Shown in pieces: positions 35,803 through 44,772 of a DNA stretch of 64,000 bases. Position 1 is the first letter of the stretch, and each line of letters opens with the position of its first letter. The stretch comes from Paenibacillus rigui (lineage in GTDB: Bacteria > Bacillota > Bacilli > Paenibacillales > NBRC-103111). Under the pieces are notes generated by a model. That model saw only the letters and a program-made list of their open reading frames with translations. It searched no databases and was not told where the DNA came from. The translations under genes were made by a program, and so were the position numbers. Where the stretch lies: contig NZ_NMQW01000012.1 in NCBI RefSeq assembly GCF_002234615.1, positions 62,001 through 126,000 of the forward strand, in the 5' to 3' direction.

Positions 35803-37019
35803 CAATGTTCTCCTCCCTTTGCATCAGCAAGAATCTGTTTCTTACGTCGATTCAGGAACCAGCTAAGCGTCAGCAAGAGCAGACCGCCCAGAATGAAAAA
35901 TAATGATTTATCCATGAAATCCCACGTCAGCTTCCCATACGCAACCATCGTACTGCATATGAAGAGCAGCGTGCCGAAGTTGATCTTAAAGCGCCATTGC
36001 TCGATATATCCTCTCCACAGCACATAGAAGGAAAAGAAAAACAAGGCCAACAGGTACAGCACTTCAATTCCGGCTGACAAATAAACGAACGGCGCGAGTA
36101 AAATCCACTCAAATGCACTAGAGCCGCGCTGCTGCTTCAGCTTTCCTGCAACCGATACAGCCAATAAAAGCACGAGACCTCCAATATAGGCGGCAGGCAT
36201 GGCCAGCAGCTTGTCAAGGGAAGAGGTTCTTTCGTCCCACATCAACACCATCACGATAGCGAATATATATGCGGCTATTAACGGAACCGTCTGCAAAGCA
36301 TAACCGGTACTGCGGTCCTTTATCCAATCTCCGGCTGTATACAGAGCCATAACCGGAATGAAGAACCAAAGGAAGGCCCAATCTTTGTCCACGATCAGCA
36401 TCATACACTGCAGCACGAAGCTTAGACTGAAGCACCAGGTCAACAACGTATTTTGACGCTGCCAGGTGAAGTATCCAAGCCCTATGGCCATAATGGCCAA
36501 AGCTGCATAGCTATACTGATGAAATTGCTCTGTACTATACCATTGGGCAACAGTAAAAATGAGCAGGCTGATGAGGTATAGAAAACGGCTTCGGTACATA
36601 TAGGTCAGTAAGGTCCCTGCCAACCCCCATACCGTAAATGAGGTAATATCATAGGCAACCAAATGAAACATTTGGCCTACCAGCACAATCCCGCCGCCGA
36701 AGGAGACCAGTCCTAGTGCGGTAAGAGCGATACCCAGCTTGTCTTGGCCTTTACGGAGAAACCACTCTCCCCCGGTGTAAAAGGCTGTCATTATCACAAT
36801 AATCATCGACAACCGCAGCAGCTGTGGGATATCCTGCCAGTTAGCTGCAACAAAGCTGAGAATACCAAGGCCCAGCAGCACACTGCCCAACAGCGGAAGG
36901 ATGCCGATCGCATGTTTTCCGTCATCATACAATCCAACAATTTGTTCATATTGTTCACGGGTAATAATCTCTTTTTCCACCCAACGAGGCCCTTCTTTTT
37001 CGACCCATTTCCGACTCAT
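35802..37019 (-). CDS. DUF2157 polytopic membrane protein
   Basis: The 405-residue protein has a short soluble start (WVEKEIITREQYEQIVGLYDD) followed by about 12 membrane helices. This matches DUF2157 (GILPLLGSVLLGLGILSFVAANWQDIP). ATG 37019 follows AAAAGGGGG; the frame extends 18 codons upstream without a clear site. It is cotranscribed with the GDYXXLXY gene. Function is unknown. Confidence 0.88.
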   Translation of the reverse strand: MSRKWVEKEGPRWVEKEIITREQYEQIVGLYDDGKHAIGILPLLGSVLLGLGILSFVAANWQDIPQLLRLSMIIVIMTAFYTGGEWFLRKGQDKLGIALTALGLVSFGGGIVLVGQMFHLVAYDITSFTVWGLAGTLLTYMYRSRFLYLISLLIFTVAQWYSTEQFHQYSYAALAIMAIGLGYFTWQRQNTLLTWCFSLSFVLQCMMLIVDKDWAFLWFFIPVMALYTAGDWIKDRSTGYALQTVPLIAAYIFAIVMVLMWDERTSSLDKLLAMPAAYIGGLVLLLAVSVAGKLKQQRGSSAFEWILLAPFVYLSAGIEVLYLLALFFFSFYVLWRGYIEQWRFKINFGTLLFICSTMVAYGKLTWDFMDKSLFFILGGLLLLTLSWFLNRRKKQILADAKGGEH

Positions 37020-37161
37020 GCGGATGCCCCCTTTTCTTGCACTGCCTTTGTCTCCAGTATATCCTTCCTGCATAGAAAAAGAAGTACTATCTTTCTCTAG
37101 TACCTGTAAGTAAGCCTTTGTCTATCCACAATAGTCGGCTCACCGACATTGTATAGGAAAC

Positions 37162-37192
37162 AAAAAAGCTTCCAGCCTGTTCGCTGAAAGCT
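37162..37192 (-). terminator. Terminator of the DoxX gene
   Basis: AGCTTTCAGC and GCTGGAAGCT pair on the minus strand around a 6-base loop, with TTTTTTG after. It lies about 15 bp past the DoxX stop. Confidence 0.8.
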
Positions 37193-37209
37193 CTTGATTC
37201 AGTTATTTA

Positions 37210-37593
37210 TTAGAACAGAACATAGGCACCAGGACCGATTAAAGCTACCCCCACCGCAACAGCAATCAGGACCAGATTATATTCAATCCCGTTCGAGGTT
37301 ACCCAAAGTCCATTCTTCCCATGTACGGTCACAATCGCTCCGAGCATTGTAAGGGCAATAAGGATGCCTCCGACCGGTGTCCAGACGCCAGCGGCAAACA
37401 GCAAGCCCCCGACCAGCTCCGCCAAACCTGCCAATAAGGCCACAAATACACCAGGCTTCAACCCGATCGAATCAAACCAGCCACCGGTTCCTTTCAGACC
37501 GTGGCCCCCGAACCAACCGAACAGCTTCTGCGCCCCATGTCCTACAAATAACAGCCCCACAATCAATCGAATGATAAGTAGTCCTAAACTCAT
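37210..37593 (-). CDS. DoxX-family small membrane protein
   Basis: The 127-residue protein has four membrane helices, with [31 protein letters not shown] at its start and [23 protein letters not shown] in the middle, as in the DoxX/YkgB group. ATG 37593 lies 9 bases after AAGGGAG. Relatives are linked to oxidative or thiol stress and quinone responses. The gene stands alone. A small palindrome lies about 55-65 bp upstream. Confidence 0.88.
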   Translation of the reverse strand: MSLGLLIIRLIVGLLFVGHGAQKLFGWFGGHGLKGTGGWFDSIGLKPGVFVALLAGLAELVGGLLFAAGVWTPVGGILIALTMLGAIVTVHGKNGLWVTSNGIEYNLVLIAVAVGVALIGPGAYVLF

Positions 37594-37646
37594 CCCAAAC
37601 AACTCCCTTGATATTATTTATTTACTTACTTTATATAAGTATATTA

Positions 37647-37659
37647 CATGTAGTACATG
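37647..37659 (-). promoter_or_regulatory. Palindrome upstream of doxX gene
   Basis: CATGTA-G-TACATG is a perfect 6-bp inverted repeat with one central base. It is in an AT-rich region about 54 bp before the DoxX start, where a repressor of the MarR or HxlR type might bind. The regulator is not known. Confidence 0.4.
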
Positions 37660-37798
37660 CTCTGTGTCAATACTTATTTCGCAAAATGTTCACAAAACGA
37701 AAATAGCTCTTGTCCCTCTAACATCTCTCTTTATGCCGCGCCTGTTCCTAGGTATACTTAGACGTAAGAAAGTATTCCTGAAATTAGGTGATTTGACC

Positions 37799-38854
37799 AT
37801 GATGTCACGCAGACATTTTATTAAAAAAATGCTTTATTCCCTTGGATTGCTAACCCTAGGCACCGCTGCTTCGATCCCCCTGGTGCGCCGCTGGAATGTG
37901 GAAGCCGAGCCCGAAAAGCCCGAATCGAATAATGTCGAAATTGCCGAACCGGGAATTCAAGACGAAGCTTCCTTGCCCAAACCGCCTTTGTTAACCCTAT
38001 TCTTATTAAGTGATCTGCACATTTCTGTGGGTGAGTCCTCCATGACGGATAAGCTTCATTTGGCGCTGAAGGACCTAAGCGAATGGGAAACCCAGCTCGA
38101 TACGATCATTCTTGGGGGCGATTTAACCGATTTCGGCAGGGAGAGCGACTACAAGCTGCTGCAAAGCATATTAGACCAATATCAGCTTCCGCCTCTTTAT
38201 GCCAATATGGGAAATCATGACTATTACGATATTTGGTTAAACGGCAAAGGCGCCTTTTCCACAGAAACAATGCCCAATGGGAAGACCGACGCCATGTCCC
38301 GTGAACGGTTCATGAAGTTTATTGGCTATTCGGACCAGCCCTATACAGATGTGTGGCTGAACGGAGTTCATCTGATTATGGTGTCTCAGGAATCTTATGC
38401 GGAGGAAAAACCAGAGGTTGGCGAAGGCGCCTGGTATTCGGATGAGCAGCTTGCGTGGCTGCGGGAGACGATGAAGGCTCATGAGGACGGCAAGCCTGCG
38501 TTTGTTTTTATCCACCAGCCGCTGCCTGAGCCGGGTAGTGATGGGCGTACACATCAATTGATTCGTGCGAATGCATTTCGAGAGATATTGGCTCCATACC
38601 GGAACGTGTTCGTCCTGTCAGGCCACACGCACCGGAACTTTGTAGGCGAAAATCATTATAATCAGCAAAATACATTTCATTGGTTCAACAACGCCTCTGT
38701 CGGCAGAACACGCAGCATCTTACCCGGCCAAACGAACAGTGCGGCACAAGGGCTGTTTATTCAGGTGTTTCCGCATGAAGTCGTGCTCCGCGGCCGAGAA
38801 TTCAGCAACCGGACATGGATTGATTCCGCTCAGTGGGCTATTCCTGTAACCTAG
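37799..38854 (+). CDS. Tat-exported metallophosphoesterase
   Basis: The 351-residue protein begins with a twin-arginine signal (SRRHFIKK, then a hydrophobic stretch). The calcineurin-like phosphoesterase motifs follow in order: SDLHIS, GGDLTD, MGNHDYYD, FIHQPLP and SGHTHRN, which supply the two metal ligands sets. It should act outside the cell membrane, exported folded with its metals. I chose ATG 37799 with AGGTGA upstream; an earlier open frame exists but its residues are unlike the family. The substrate is unknown. It is followed by a histidine kinase gene 114 bp downstream. Confidence 0.9.
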   Translation: MMSRRHFIKKMLYSLGLLTLGTAASIPLVRRWNVEAEPEKPESNNVEIAEPGIQDEASLPKPPLLTLFLLSDLHISVGESSMTDKLHLALKDLSEWETQLDTIILGGDLTDFGRESDYKLLQSILDQYQLPPLYANMGNHDYYDIWLNGKGAFSTETMPNGKTDAMSRERFMKFIGYSDQPYTDVWLNGVHLIMVSQESYAEEKPEVGEGAWYSDEQLAWLRETMKAHEDGKPAFVFIHQPLPEPGSDGRTHQLIRANAFREILAPYRNVFVLSGHTHRNFVGENHYNQQNTFHWFNNASVGRTRSILPGQTNSAAQGLFIQVFPHEVVLRGREFSNRTWIDSAQWAIPVT

Positions 38855-38968
38855 ACTGTAAAAAAAGACTTCACCTTAGAGGAAGTGAAGTAGAGGAAAA
38901 TAGAAGAATTTGTCGAATGTATAAACATGATCCCATAACAAACTTAAATTTGTCTCTAAGGTGATTCC

Positions 38969-40258
38969 ATGAATTTTATTAATCAACTGCTGCTCAACAT
39001 GCTTATTATTATTTCCGCCATTACCCTTTTCCAAATTTTTTGGATGGACCGGCAGCAAAAGATTGAATCATTGCTGACACAAACTATTTTCGCCTCGATC
39101 TGTGCGCTGTCAGCATTGTTTTGCATGTCCCATCCCATGAGATTAACGGAAGGGCTGCAGTTTGATTTTCGCATGATTCCATTGGCGATATGTTTACTGA
39201 ACATAAGCTGGAGGCCATCACTCATCGTTGTCGGCTCGATTATTGCCTACCTGATTTATTACGGCAGTAACGATGTCGTCCTCTACGGCAACCTGCTGTC
39301 ATGCCTTCTCTCTGTCGTCCTGGTCCTGTGCTGTAGACTATTGGTTATGCTGGACAACCGCAGAAAAAATGTCATGAACGCCGCTTTATTAGGCTTTCTA
39401 CTGGGTATCGTGACTTCGATCCTGACTTACTGCTTACAAGTGTGGGTTAATGCCACTCTGCTGCCGCTTTATCTCGTATATTATACTGTCTTCAGCTTGC
39501 TTCAAGGAGTCACCCTTGGCATTATCATCCGCATTATTGAGCAAATCAAAGAAAACATGCTGCTCCGCCAGCAATCGCAAGATACAGAGAAAATCAATGT
39601 GCTGAGCGGATTAGCCGCCTCATTCGCGCACGAGATCCGAAATCCGATGACGGTAGCCAGAGGATTTATGCAAATACTTAAGCAGCCGGGAATTTCGGAG
39701 GAAAAGCGCCAAATTTATACGAGTATGGTCGTAGAGGAAATCGATAAAGCTCAAACCATTGTTAATGATTATTTGACCTTTGCGAAGCCCCAACTGGAAG
39801 CCATTGAACTCCTCGATGCCAAACCTTTAATACTGGAAGCCTTGCACTCCATTGAGCCCTATGCCAAGCTTTGTCATGTGGACGTGGAAGCCAAGCTCGA
39901 CGATAAGCTGTATATTAGTGCAAACCGCGACAAATTTGCCCAATGCATGATGCATCTTTGTAAAAATGGCATTGAGGCCATGCCCAACGGAGGGAAGCTC
40001 CAAGTGATCGGCACGGTCCAAAACCACAGCGTCTGCATCGATATCATCGATCATGGCGTCGGTATGACACCGGAAGAGATCCGCAGGCTGGGAACACCTT
40101 TTTACTCCACGCGGGACAAAGGGACAGGCTTGGGTATGATGGTTACCTATCGGGTCATCCAGATGATACAGGGGAAGATCGACGTCACCAGTGAAGTCGG
40201 CAAAGGGACCTGCTTCTCCTTGTTGATCCCTTCTCTCCATATAAAATCTTACCATTGA
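38969..40258 (+). CDS. Sensor histidine kinase, KinB-like with LytS-type 5TM input domain
   Basis: The 429-residue protein has six or so N-terminal membrane helices, consistent with a 5TMR-LYT input domain. The dimerisation domain follows with the phosphoacceptor histidine in ASFAHEIRNPMTVARGF. The ATPase domain has CKNGIEAMPNG (N-box), IIDHGVGM and GTGLGMMVTYR (G boxes). This layout and the HEIRNPMT box match sporulation-phosphorelay kinases such as KinB. No response-regulator gene is adjacent, as expected for a kinase feeding Spo0F. Its 3' end overlaps the end of the convergent PBP gene by 10 bp. Confidence 0.9.
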   Translation: MNFINQLLLNMLIIISAITLFQIFWMDRQQKIESLLTQTIFASICALSALFCMSHPMRLTEGLQFDFRMIPLAICLLNISWRPSLIVVGSIIAYLIYYGSNDVVLYGNLLSCLLSVVLVLCCRLLVMLDNRRKNVMNAALLGFLLGIVTSILTYCLQVWVNATLLPLYLVYYTVFSLLQGVTLGIIIRIIEQIKENMLLRQQSQDTEKINVLSGLAASFAHEIRNPMTVARGFMQILKQPGISEEKRQIYTSMVVEEIDKAQTIVNDYLTFAKPQLEAIELLDAKPLILEALHSIEPYAKLCHVDVEAKLDDKLYISANRDKFAQCMMHLCKNGIEAMPNGGKLQVIGTVQNHSVCIDIIDHGVGMTPEEIRRLGTPFYSTRDKGTGLGMMVTYRVIQMIQGKIDVTSEVGKGTCFSLLIPSLHIKSYH

Positions 40259-42051
40259 TGAGCGGCAATACTATCCATCACCTCGCGGAAAAGAGGGATG
40301 GATTTATTTTTGTCCGATTCCGGGACATTCTGCACCAGAACCGCAACAGCGTAACGCGGTTTCGGTACCGGGCCATAGCCGATAAACCACTGGTTAACCA
40401 ACTTATTGCCGTGTGCGTCAGTGACTTGGGCAGTCCCTGACTTACCGGCAACCGCCCACTTCGTTTGCTGGAGAGCTTTGCCTGTACCGTGATCGACAAC
40501 GTCCTCCATCCAGGATAGCAGCCGCTTAGCGGTTCCCGCTGAGATGCGACCGGGTAATCCGCCCACTTCCTTTGGTTTCAATGCCTCGAGAAGCCTCCCG
40601 TTCTGATACCTCACTTCTTTCACAATACGCGGTGCTTTAACATCTCCCTGATTCAATAGTGTAACCACCAGATTAGCAGCCTGCAGCGGAGTCACCTGCA
40701 CATCCCTCTGGCCGATGGAGGATTGAGCCTTCACGCCGCCATCCTCTTTGCGAGTGCCTGCTGCAAACACTTGTCCTTTCTCCTCACTGTCCCACTCCTG
40801 AAAATCACGAAGCTGCATGAAATCTCCCGTCCAACCGACATTTACTCCCAGACCAAGACGGGCGGCATAGTCCTCCAGCTGTACCCCGCCGAGCCTTTCA
40901 GCAATCGTAGCAAATACGATATTGCACGATTGGGCATAGCCTTCTTCAAGGGTGAGGGTGCCATGCCCTTCTTTGTTCCAGCATGTTAAACCATATTTTC
41001 CATACTCGCCGTCACAATGAAATTTCTCCCCAGCGCGAGCTGCATGTTCATCCAGCGCTGCTGCCGCGGTTACCGTTTTGAAAATGGAGCCCGGAGCCAT
41101 TGCCTTTAACGCTTTATTGGTCCATGTCCCGTTCGCCAGATCAATATGCTCGGGATTAAAGCCCGGCTGGCTTGCCATTGCAAGCACATCTGCATTGGTT
41201 GCATCCAATACAACGGCTGCCCCTTCCTCGATTTGCAGCTTCCGCATAGCCTGCTCCACACGCTTTTGAATTGAAGCATCAAGGGTCGTGATGAACTTTA
41301 ACGGATAGTAGGCATTGTTAGGCGCAACCGTTCTGGCATCTAAGCCGGATAACGGTTTCTTGGCTGCATCGGTAAACAACGAAAGCGTAGTAGCACCAAT
41401 CCCTTGAAGCCAAGGCTCAAATGCCTTTTCCAATCCGGCTCCGCCGATTTTACTAGTCAGCTGCAGCTCCCCTCGATGAAATTGATCCGTGAATTGCCGA
41501 GTTATTCTCTCCGGATTTTGTCCGATGTAGCCGATTACGTGACTTGCAAGCTGACTCTCTCCATAGCGCTGCTTCAGCTTCGTTACGGCAAGCTGCGGCA
41601 GGTTCAGCTCACGGATTTGAGCAATTTGCTGCTCATTGAGCTCTACCGGCTTTCCCGACTCTTTCCATACTTCTGGCGATTTCAGCGAAGCTGCGAATCG
41701 AACCCACTCCTGCTCCGAACGATGTAAGATTGCCGCAATTCGTTCCGAAGCGTGTGCATTATTTTCCGGGAAATGATTTTTTGAATTTTCACTGTTCGGA
41801 AAAGGAAATACGGTCAATACCTGAAGCTCCTTTCCGGTAAGTGCCACTCCATGGCTATCATAGAAATCCCCTCTGCCGCTGTCCAGAACAATTCCCTTCT
41901 CCCGCTGAATGACGGAGTTTTCGACAAGATCCACGCCGTGCTCGGACCAATTGCGGCTCGCTGCCACTTGAATCCAGAACAGCCTTCCGTTCAGAACGAC
42001 TAGACAAGCAATCATAGCAAGCAATATGTAAAAAAGACGATGCTTTCTCAA
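40249..42051 (-). CDS. Class B penicillin-binding protein, PbpI (YrrR)-like
   Basis: The 600-residue transpeptidase has an N-terminal membrane helix (FYILLAMIACLVVLNGRLFWIQVAAS), a dimerisation domain and the transpeptidase domain. Its active-site motifs are APGSIFKT (SxxK), SCN (SxN) and GKSGTAQ in place of the usual KTG. I chose TTG 42051 because AAAGGAGA lies 8 bases upstream; the frame is open 44 codons earlier, but that stretch contains the terminator of the upstream gene. It cross-links peptidoglycan from the outer membrane face. B. subtilis pbpI is near yrrO-udk-greA-yrrS, which agrees with the location here, but udk, greA and yrrS are missing between. Confidence 0.88.
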   Translation of the reverse strand: MRKHRLFYILLAMIACLVVLNGRLFWIQVAASRNWSEHGVDLVENSVIQREKGIVLDSGRGDFYDSHGVALTGKELQVLTVFPFPNSENSKNHFPENNAHASERIAAILHRSEQEWVRFAASLKSPEVWKESGKPVELNEQQIAQIRELNLPQLAVTKLKQRYGESQLASHVIGYIGQNPERITRQFTDQFHRGELQLTSKIGGAGLEKAFEPWLQGIGATTLSLFTDAAKKPLSGLDARTVAPNNAYYPLKFITTLDASIQKRVEQAMRKLQIEEGAAVVLDATNADVLAMASQPGFNPEHIDLANGTWTNKALKAMAPGSIFKTVTAAAALDEHAARAGEKFHCDGEYGKYGLTCWNKEGHGTLTLEEGYAQSCNIVFATIAERLGGVQLEDYAARLGLGVNVGWTGDFMQLRDFQEWDSEEKGQVFAAGTRKEDGGVKAQSSIGQRDVQVTPLQAANLVVTLLNQGDVKAPRIVKEVRYQNGRLLEALKPKEVGGLPGRISAGTAKRLLSWMEDVVDHGTGKALQQTKWAVAGKSGTAQVTDAHGNKLVNQWFIGYGPVPKPRYAVAVLVQNVPESDKNKSIPLFREVMDSIAAHQW

Positions 42052-42121
42052 ATCAGAGTCTCTCCTTTTGCCAAGCTGCCGATTAGTACCATTATGCTCG
42101 TCCGTCCTATTCCTCAAACAA

Positions 42122-42176
42122 CAAAAAAGAATCCATTTCATAGTGTATCTACACCACGAAATAGATTCTTCGCTTC
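42122..42176 (-). terminator. Terminator of the chemoreceptor gene
   Basis: AAGAATC-ATTTC and GAAAT-GATTCTT pair on the minus strand around a loop that has a further GTGT...ACAC stem, then TTTTTTG follows. It is just after the chemoreceptor stop codon and upstream of the PBP gene. Confidence 0.8.
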
Positions 42177-42199
42177 GAAACATATAATAAGCTTTGTGA

Positions 42200-44362
42200 T
42201 TACACTTCGAACTTGGAAAGAGACTCTTGCAGTGAGTTGGACAACTGTTCCAGCTTATCGGACAATCGAACCAGCCCCGAGCTGATGTTCAATTGCTCTG
42301 CACTTAAGGAAGCTACTTCCTGTGAGGTAGCAGACGATTCCTCGGCTACTGCACTCACATTAGACATCGCATCTGAAAGCACCATTTGCGATTCATTCAG
42401 ATTGCTGATCGATTCAGTCACTTCCGACAATCTGCCGATAAAGCCGCCCATGTGGGACTGAACTTCCTTAAAGATCATATCCGCTTCTTTTACCGATACG
42501 ATTTGTTCCTGGAAAATCGGATAGGCGTTGGACAGAACGGACACCGTCTCATCAATTTCCTTTTGAATTGTTTCTGTAAATTTGGCTACAATTTCAATCG
42601 ATTGACGGGATTGATCTGCCAGCTTGCGGATTTCATCGGCCACAACCATAAAGCCTTTACCGGCTGCTCCAGCACGAGCGGCTTCAATCGTCGCATTCAA
42701 CGACAGGATGTTCGTTTGCTTCGAAATGTTGTTGAGAACATCCAAAATTTTACGAATGGATCGCGTGCTTTCTTTCAGCTTATCGACCTTCTCCACCATA
42801 TCGCGAGTCATCGCTTCGGTGGCATTCGTCTTATCTATCAATTCCGCCATGTACTCGATCCCTTGCTCACTGGACTTTTGTACGTCCGAAGCAGCGGTCC
42901 CCATGACGACATTGGAGTCAATAACCGATTTCATCTGCATGCCGATGTTATGTGTCAATTCATTCCCGCGTTCCGATTCAACTGCCAGACTCGATGCGCC
43001 ACCGGCAATTTCCTCGGTTGCCACTGCAATTTCTTTAGCCGAGATCGCAGTTTTCTTCGATGCATCCGTCAACTCTCCGGCCGTCTCAAGTACTTCTTGG
43101 GCGGACCGATTCGTTTGCTGAACAAGTGCCGTTATTTTCTCCATCATTTGGTTAAAGCTTTGACCCAGCTGTCCAATTTCGTCCTGAGACGTCACGTTCA
43201 TCCGTACAGTCAGGTTACCTTGCTCGCCTTCTTTCATCAGGTTGCGGAGCTTAATAACCGGTGTGCCGATCATGCGAGCTACAATAATCCCGATGACAAC
43301 CGCGATTAAAGCGGCAATCCCTGCCATAACCCAAGTGATGTTAGAAATAATTTTAGCGTCTTTTACAAGTTCGGCTATCGGCATCGCGCCCAATAAGAAC
43401 CAGCCTGTTTTGGCTGATTTGAAATAAACCAGCTGTAATGCATTATCTGAACTCAACGTACTTTTGCTATCCTCGACAAGGCCGTCCTTTGTAATAGGAA
43501 CTGCCGTTTTCTGTCCGATAGTTTGGGCATCCTTGGCATAAACCACCTTCAAGTCCTGAGAAAGAATCATGGTTTGTCCGCCTTCACCCATATTAATATC
43601 GGACAATTCCTTGGAAACCGCATCCACACTGATCTCGACTAATAATATTGCTTGCTGCGTGTTCGTGGATGTATTCTTCAGCAGCCGCCCCAAGCCAAAG
43701 GTAGCAACACCGCTGCCTTGTCCATCCGAGAATCCTTTAGCTCTGGTCTCGAGCCATGTGGCACGGCCGTTGTTCTCTACAATCGACTTGTACCAGTCTT
43801 CTTGCGTTACACTTTCCTTGCCAAGTGCATTGCCTGACGAACTGATCGGTTCGCCTTTTGCATTAATCATATGTAGGGCTTTGATCGTTTTATTCGAATA
43901 AGAGTAAACATTCAGCTTATCCCCGATTTTTTGACGAAGCTGCAGATAATCATAGCTTCCTTTGTTCATCGTCTCAATATCCGCCAGCATTCGCTTCATA
44001 TCTTCATCCAGCAAAATCTGCATGGACAAATCCTCATACACCGCATACAGCAAATCCAGCTTCTGACCTGCCTGAGTAATCGTTTGCTCGGAGGCGTCGC
44101 CTACTTTTTTCTGAATGACACCTTTGGAAATGCCATAAGATGTGAAACCAACCGTCAGGACGAAGAACAAAATACTGACAAGGAAAATAAGGAATAACTT
44201 CATCCCTACGGACTTGATCGGATTTTCCAGCTTGAAACCTTCTCCAGGACTGCCCAATGCGCCCATGAGTCCCGCCCCTTTGCCAGATGCTTGTTTCTTG
44301 CTAGAAAACCATTGACCTGCTTTTGCTGTCCATTCTTGAAGTATAGACAGTATTCCTTTCAA
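42200..44362 (-). CDS. Methyl-accepting chemotaxis protein with dCache sensor
   Basis: The protein (720 residues) has a cytoplasmic start, a membrane helix ([21 protein letters not shown] region), an extracellular dCache domain of about 250 residues ([32 protein letters not shown]), a second helix near residue 335, a HAMP domain and the signalling hairpin. The hairpin tip contains [34 protein letters not shown]. The TTG at 44362 lies 8 bases after AGGGTGG; two GTGs upstream are also possible. It signals to the CheA/CheW complex. A promoter lies about 190 bp upstream. The ligand is unknown. Confidence 0.92.
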   Translation of the reverse strand: MKGILSILQEWTAKAGQWFSSKKQASGKGAGLMGALGSPGEGFKLENPIKSVGMKLFLIFLVSILFFVLTVGFTSYGISKGVIQKKVGDASEQTITQAGQKLDLLYAVYEDLSMQILLDEDMKRMLADIETMNKGSYDYLQLRQKIGDKLNVYSYSNKTIKALHMINAKGEPISSSGNALGKESVTQEDWYKSIVENNGRATWLETRAKGFSDGQGSGVATFGLGRLLKNTSTNTQQAILLVEISVDAVSKELSDINMGEGGQTMILSQDLKVVYAKDAQTIGQKTAVPITKDGLVEDSKSTLSSDNALQLVYFKSAKTGWFLLGAMPIAELVKDAKIISNITWVMAGIAALIAVVIGIIVARMIGTPVIKLRNLMKEGEQGNLTVRMNVTSQDEIGQLGQSFNQMMEKITALVQQTNRSAQEVLETAGELTDASKKTAISAKEIAVATEEIAGGASSLAVESERGNELTHNIGMQMKSVIDSNVVMGTAASDVQKSSEQGIEYMAELIDKTNATEAMTRDMVEKVDKLKESTRSIRKILDVLNNISKQTNILSLNATIEAARAGAAGKGFMVVADEIRKLADQSRQSIEIVAKFTETIQKEIDETVSVLSNAYPIFQEQIVSVKEADMIFKEVQSHMGGFIGRLSEVTESISNLNESQMVLSDAMSNVSAVAEESSATSQEVASLSAEQLNISSGLVRLSDKLEQLSNSLQESLSKFEV

Positions 44363-44548
44363 AGGAATCACCACCCTAATCTGATATTAGTATCTTTGCA
44401 TCAAAGATGATTCTTCTAGCTCTAGTACTATTCGACACGATTCTCCCAATTCCTTTTGATAAATCGCTTTCATTGTGAAAATATAGTGCCATCGCCTTAT
44501 GTTTCTCCCACAAAAAAACAGGCAACATTTTCTTTTTCGACACGTAGG

Positions 44549-44577
44549 ATATTAGACTTTTTTTCCAATTTTGTCCA
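44549..44577 (-). promoter_or_regulatory. Sigma-A promoter of the chemoreceptor gene
   Basis: On the minus strand TGGACA, a 17-base spacer and TAATAT form a near-consensus pair. It is not a sigma-D type motility promoter, which is notable for a chemoreceptor. Confidence 0.6.
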
Positions 44578-44737
44578 TGGGCCAAATGTCCCAGGCAGCC
44601 GCTTTGCCCCGGCACCTCCCCCTTTTGTCCAATGAGAATGCCTCTACCGAAGCCTCGAAGATGAGCGACCGCATTCAGCGTTTGGTTTTGTCATCAATAC
44701 AATTTTCACACATCCGATGACCTCATTCTGGTGATAA

Positions 44738-44764
44738 AAAAAAGCCTCCCGGAGGAGGCTATTG
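44738..44764 (-). terminator. Terminator of the trhP operon
   Basis: AGCCTCC, a 3-base loop and GGGAGGCT on the minus strand are followed by eight T. It lies about 10 bp after the trhP2 stop codon. Confidence 0.9.
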
Positions 44765-44772
44765 CGAATTTA

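Larger units (their letters stand above)
44363..44772. other. Leader/intergenic region upstream of chemoreceptor
   Basis: The 410-bp gap holds a sigma-A promoter (44549-44577), a 5' leader of about 185 nt for the chemoreceptor mRNA and the terminator of the trhP2 gene (44738-44764). GGACAAAA occurs twice near 44572 and 44622 on the minus strand. I saw no known riboswitch consensus. Confidence 0.5.

Noticed and set aside
38864-38895. Hairpin ACTTCAC/GTGAAGT between the phosphoesterase and kinase genes
   Set aside because: The T-run is on the minus strand only, and no minus-strand gene ends here; on the plus strand it is not followed by T, so I do not call it a terminator of the phosphoesterase gene.
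44363-44772. c-di-GMP riboswitch upstream of the chemoreceptor
   Set aside because: A GCAAAGC-like patch is present but the rest of the conserved core and the tetraloop receptor are not.
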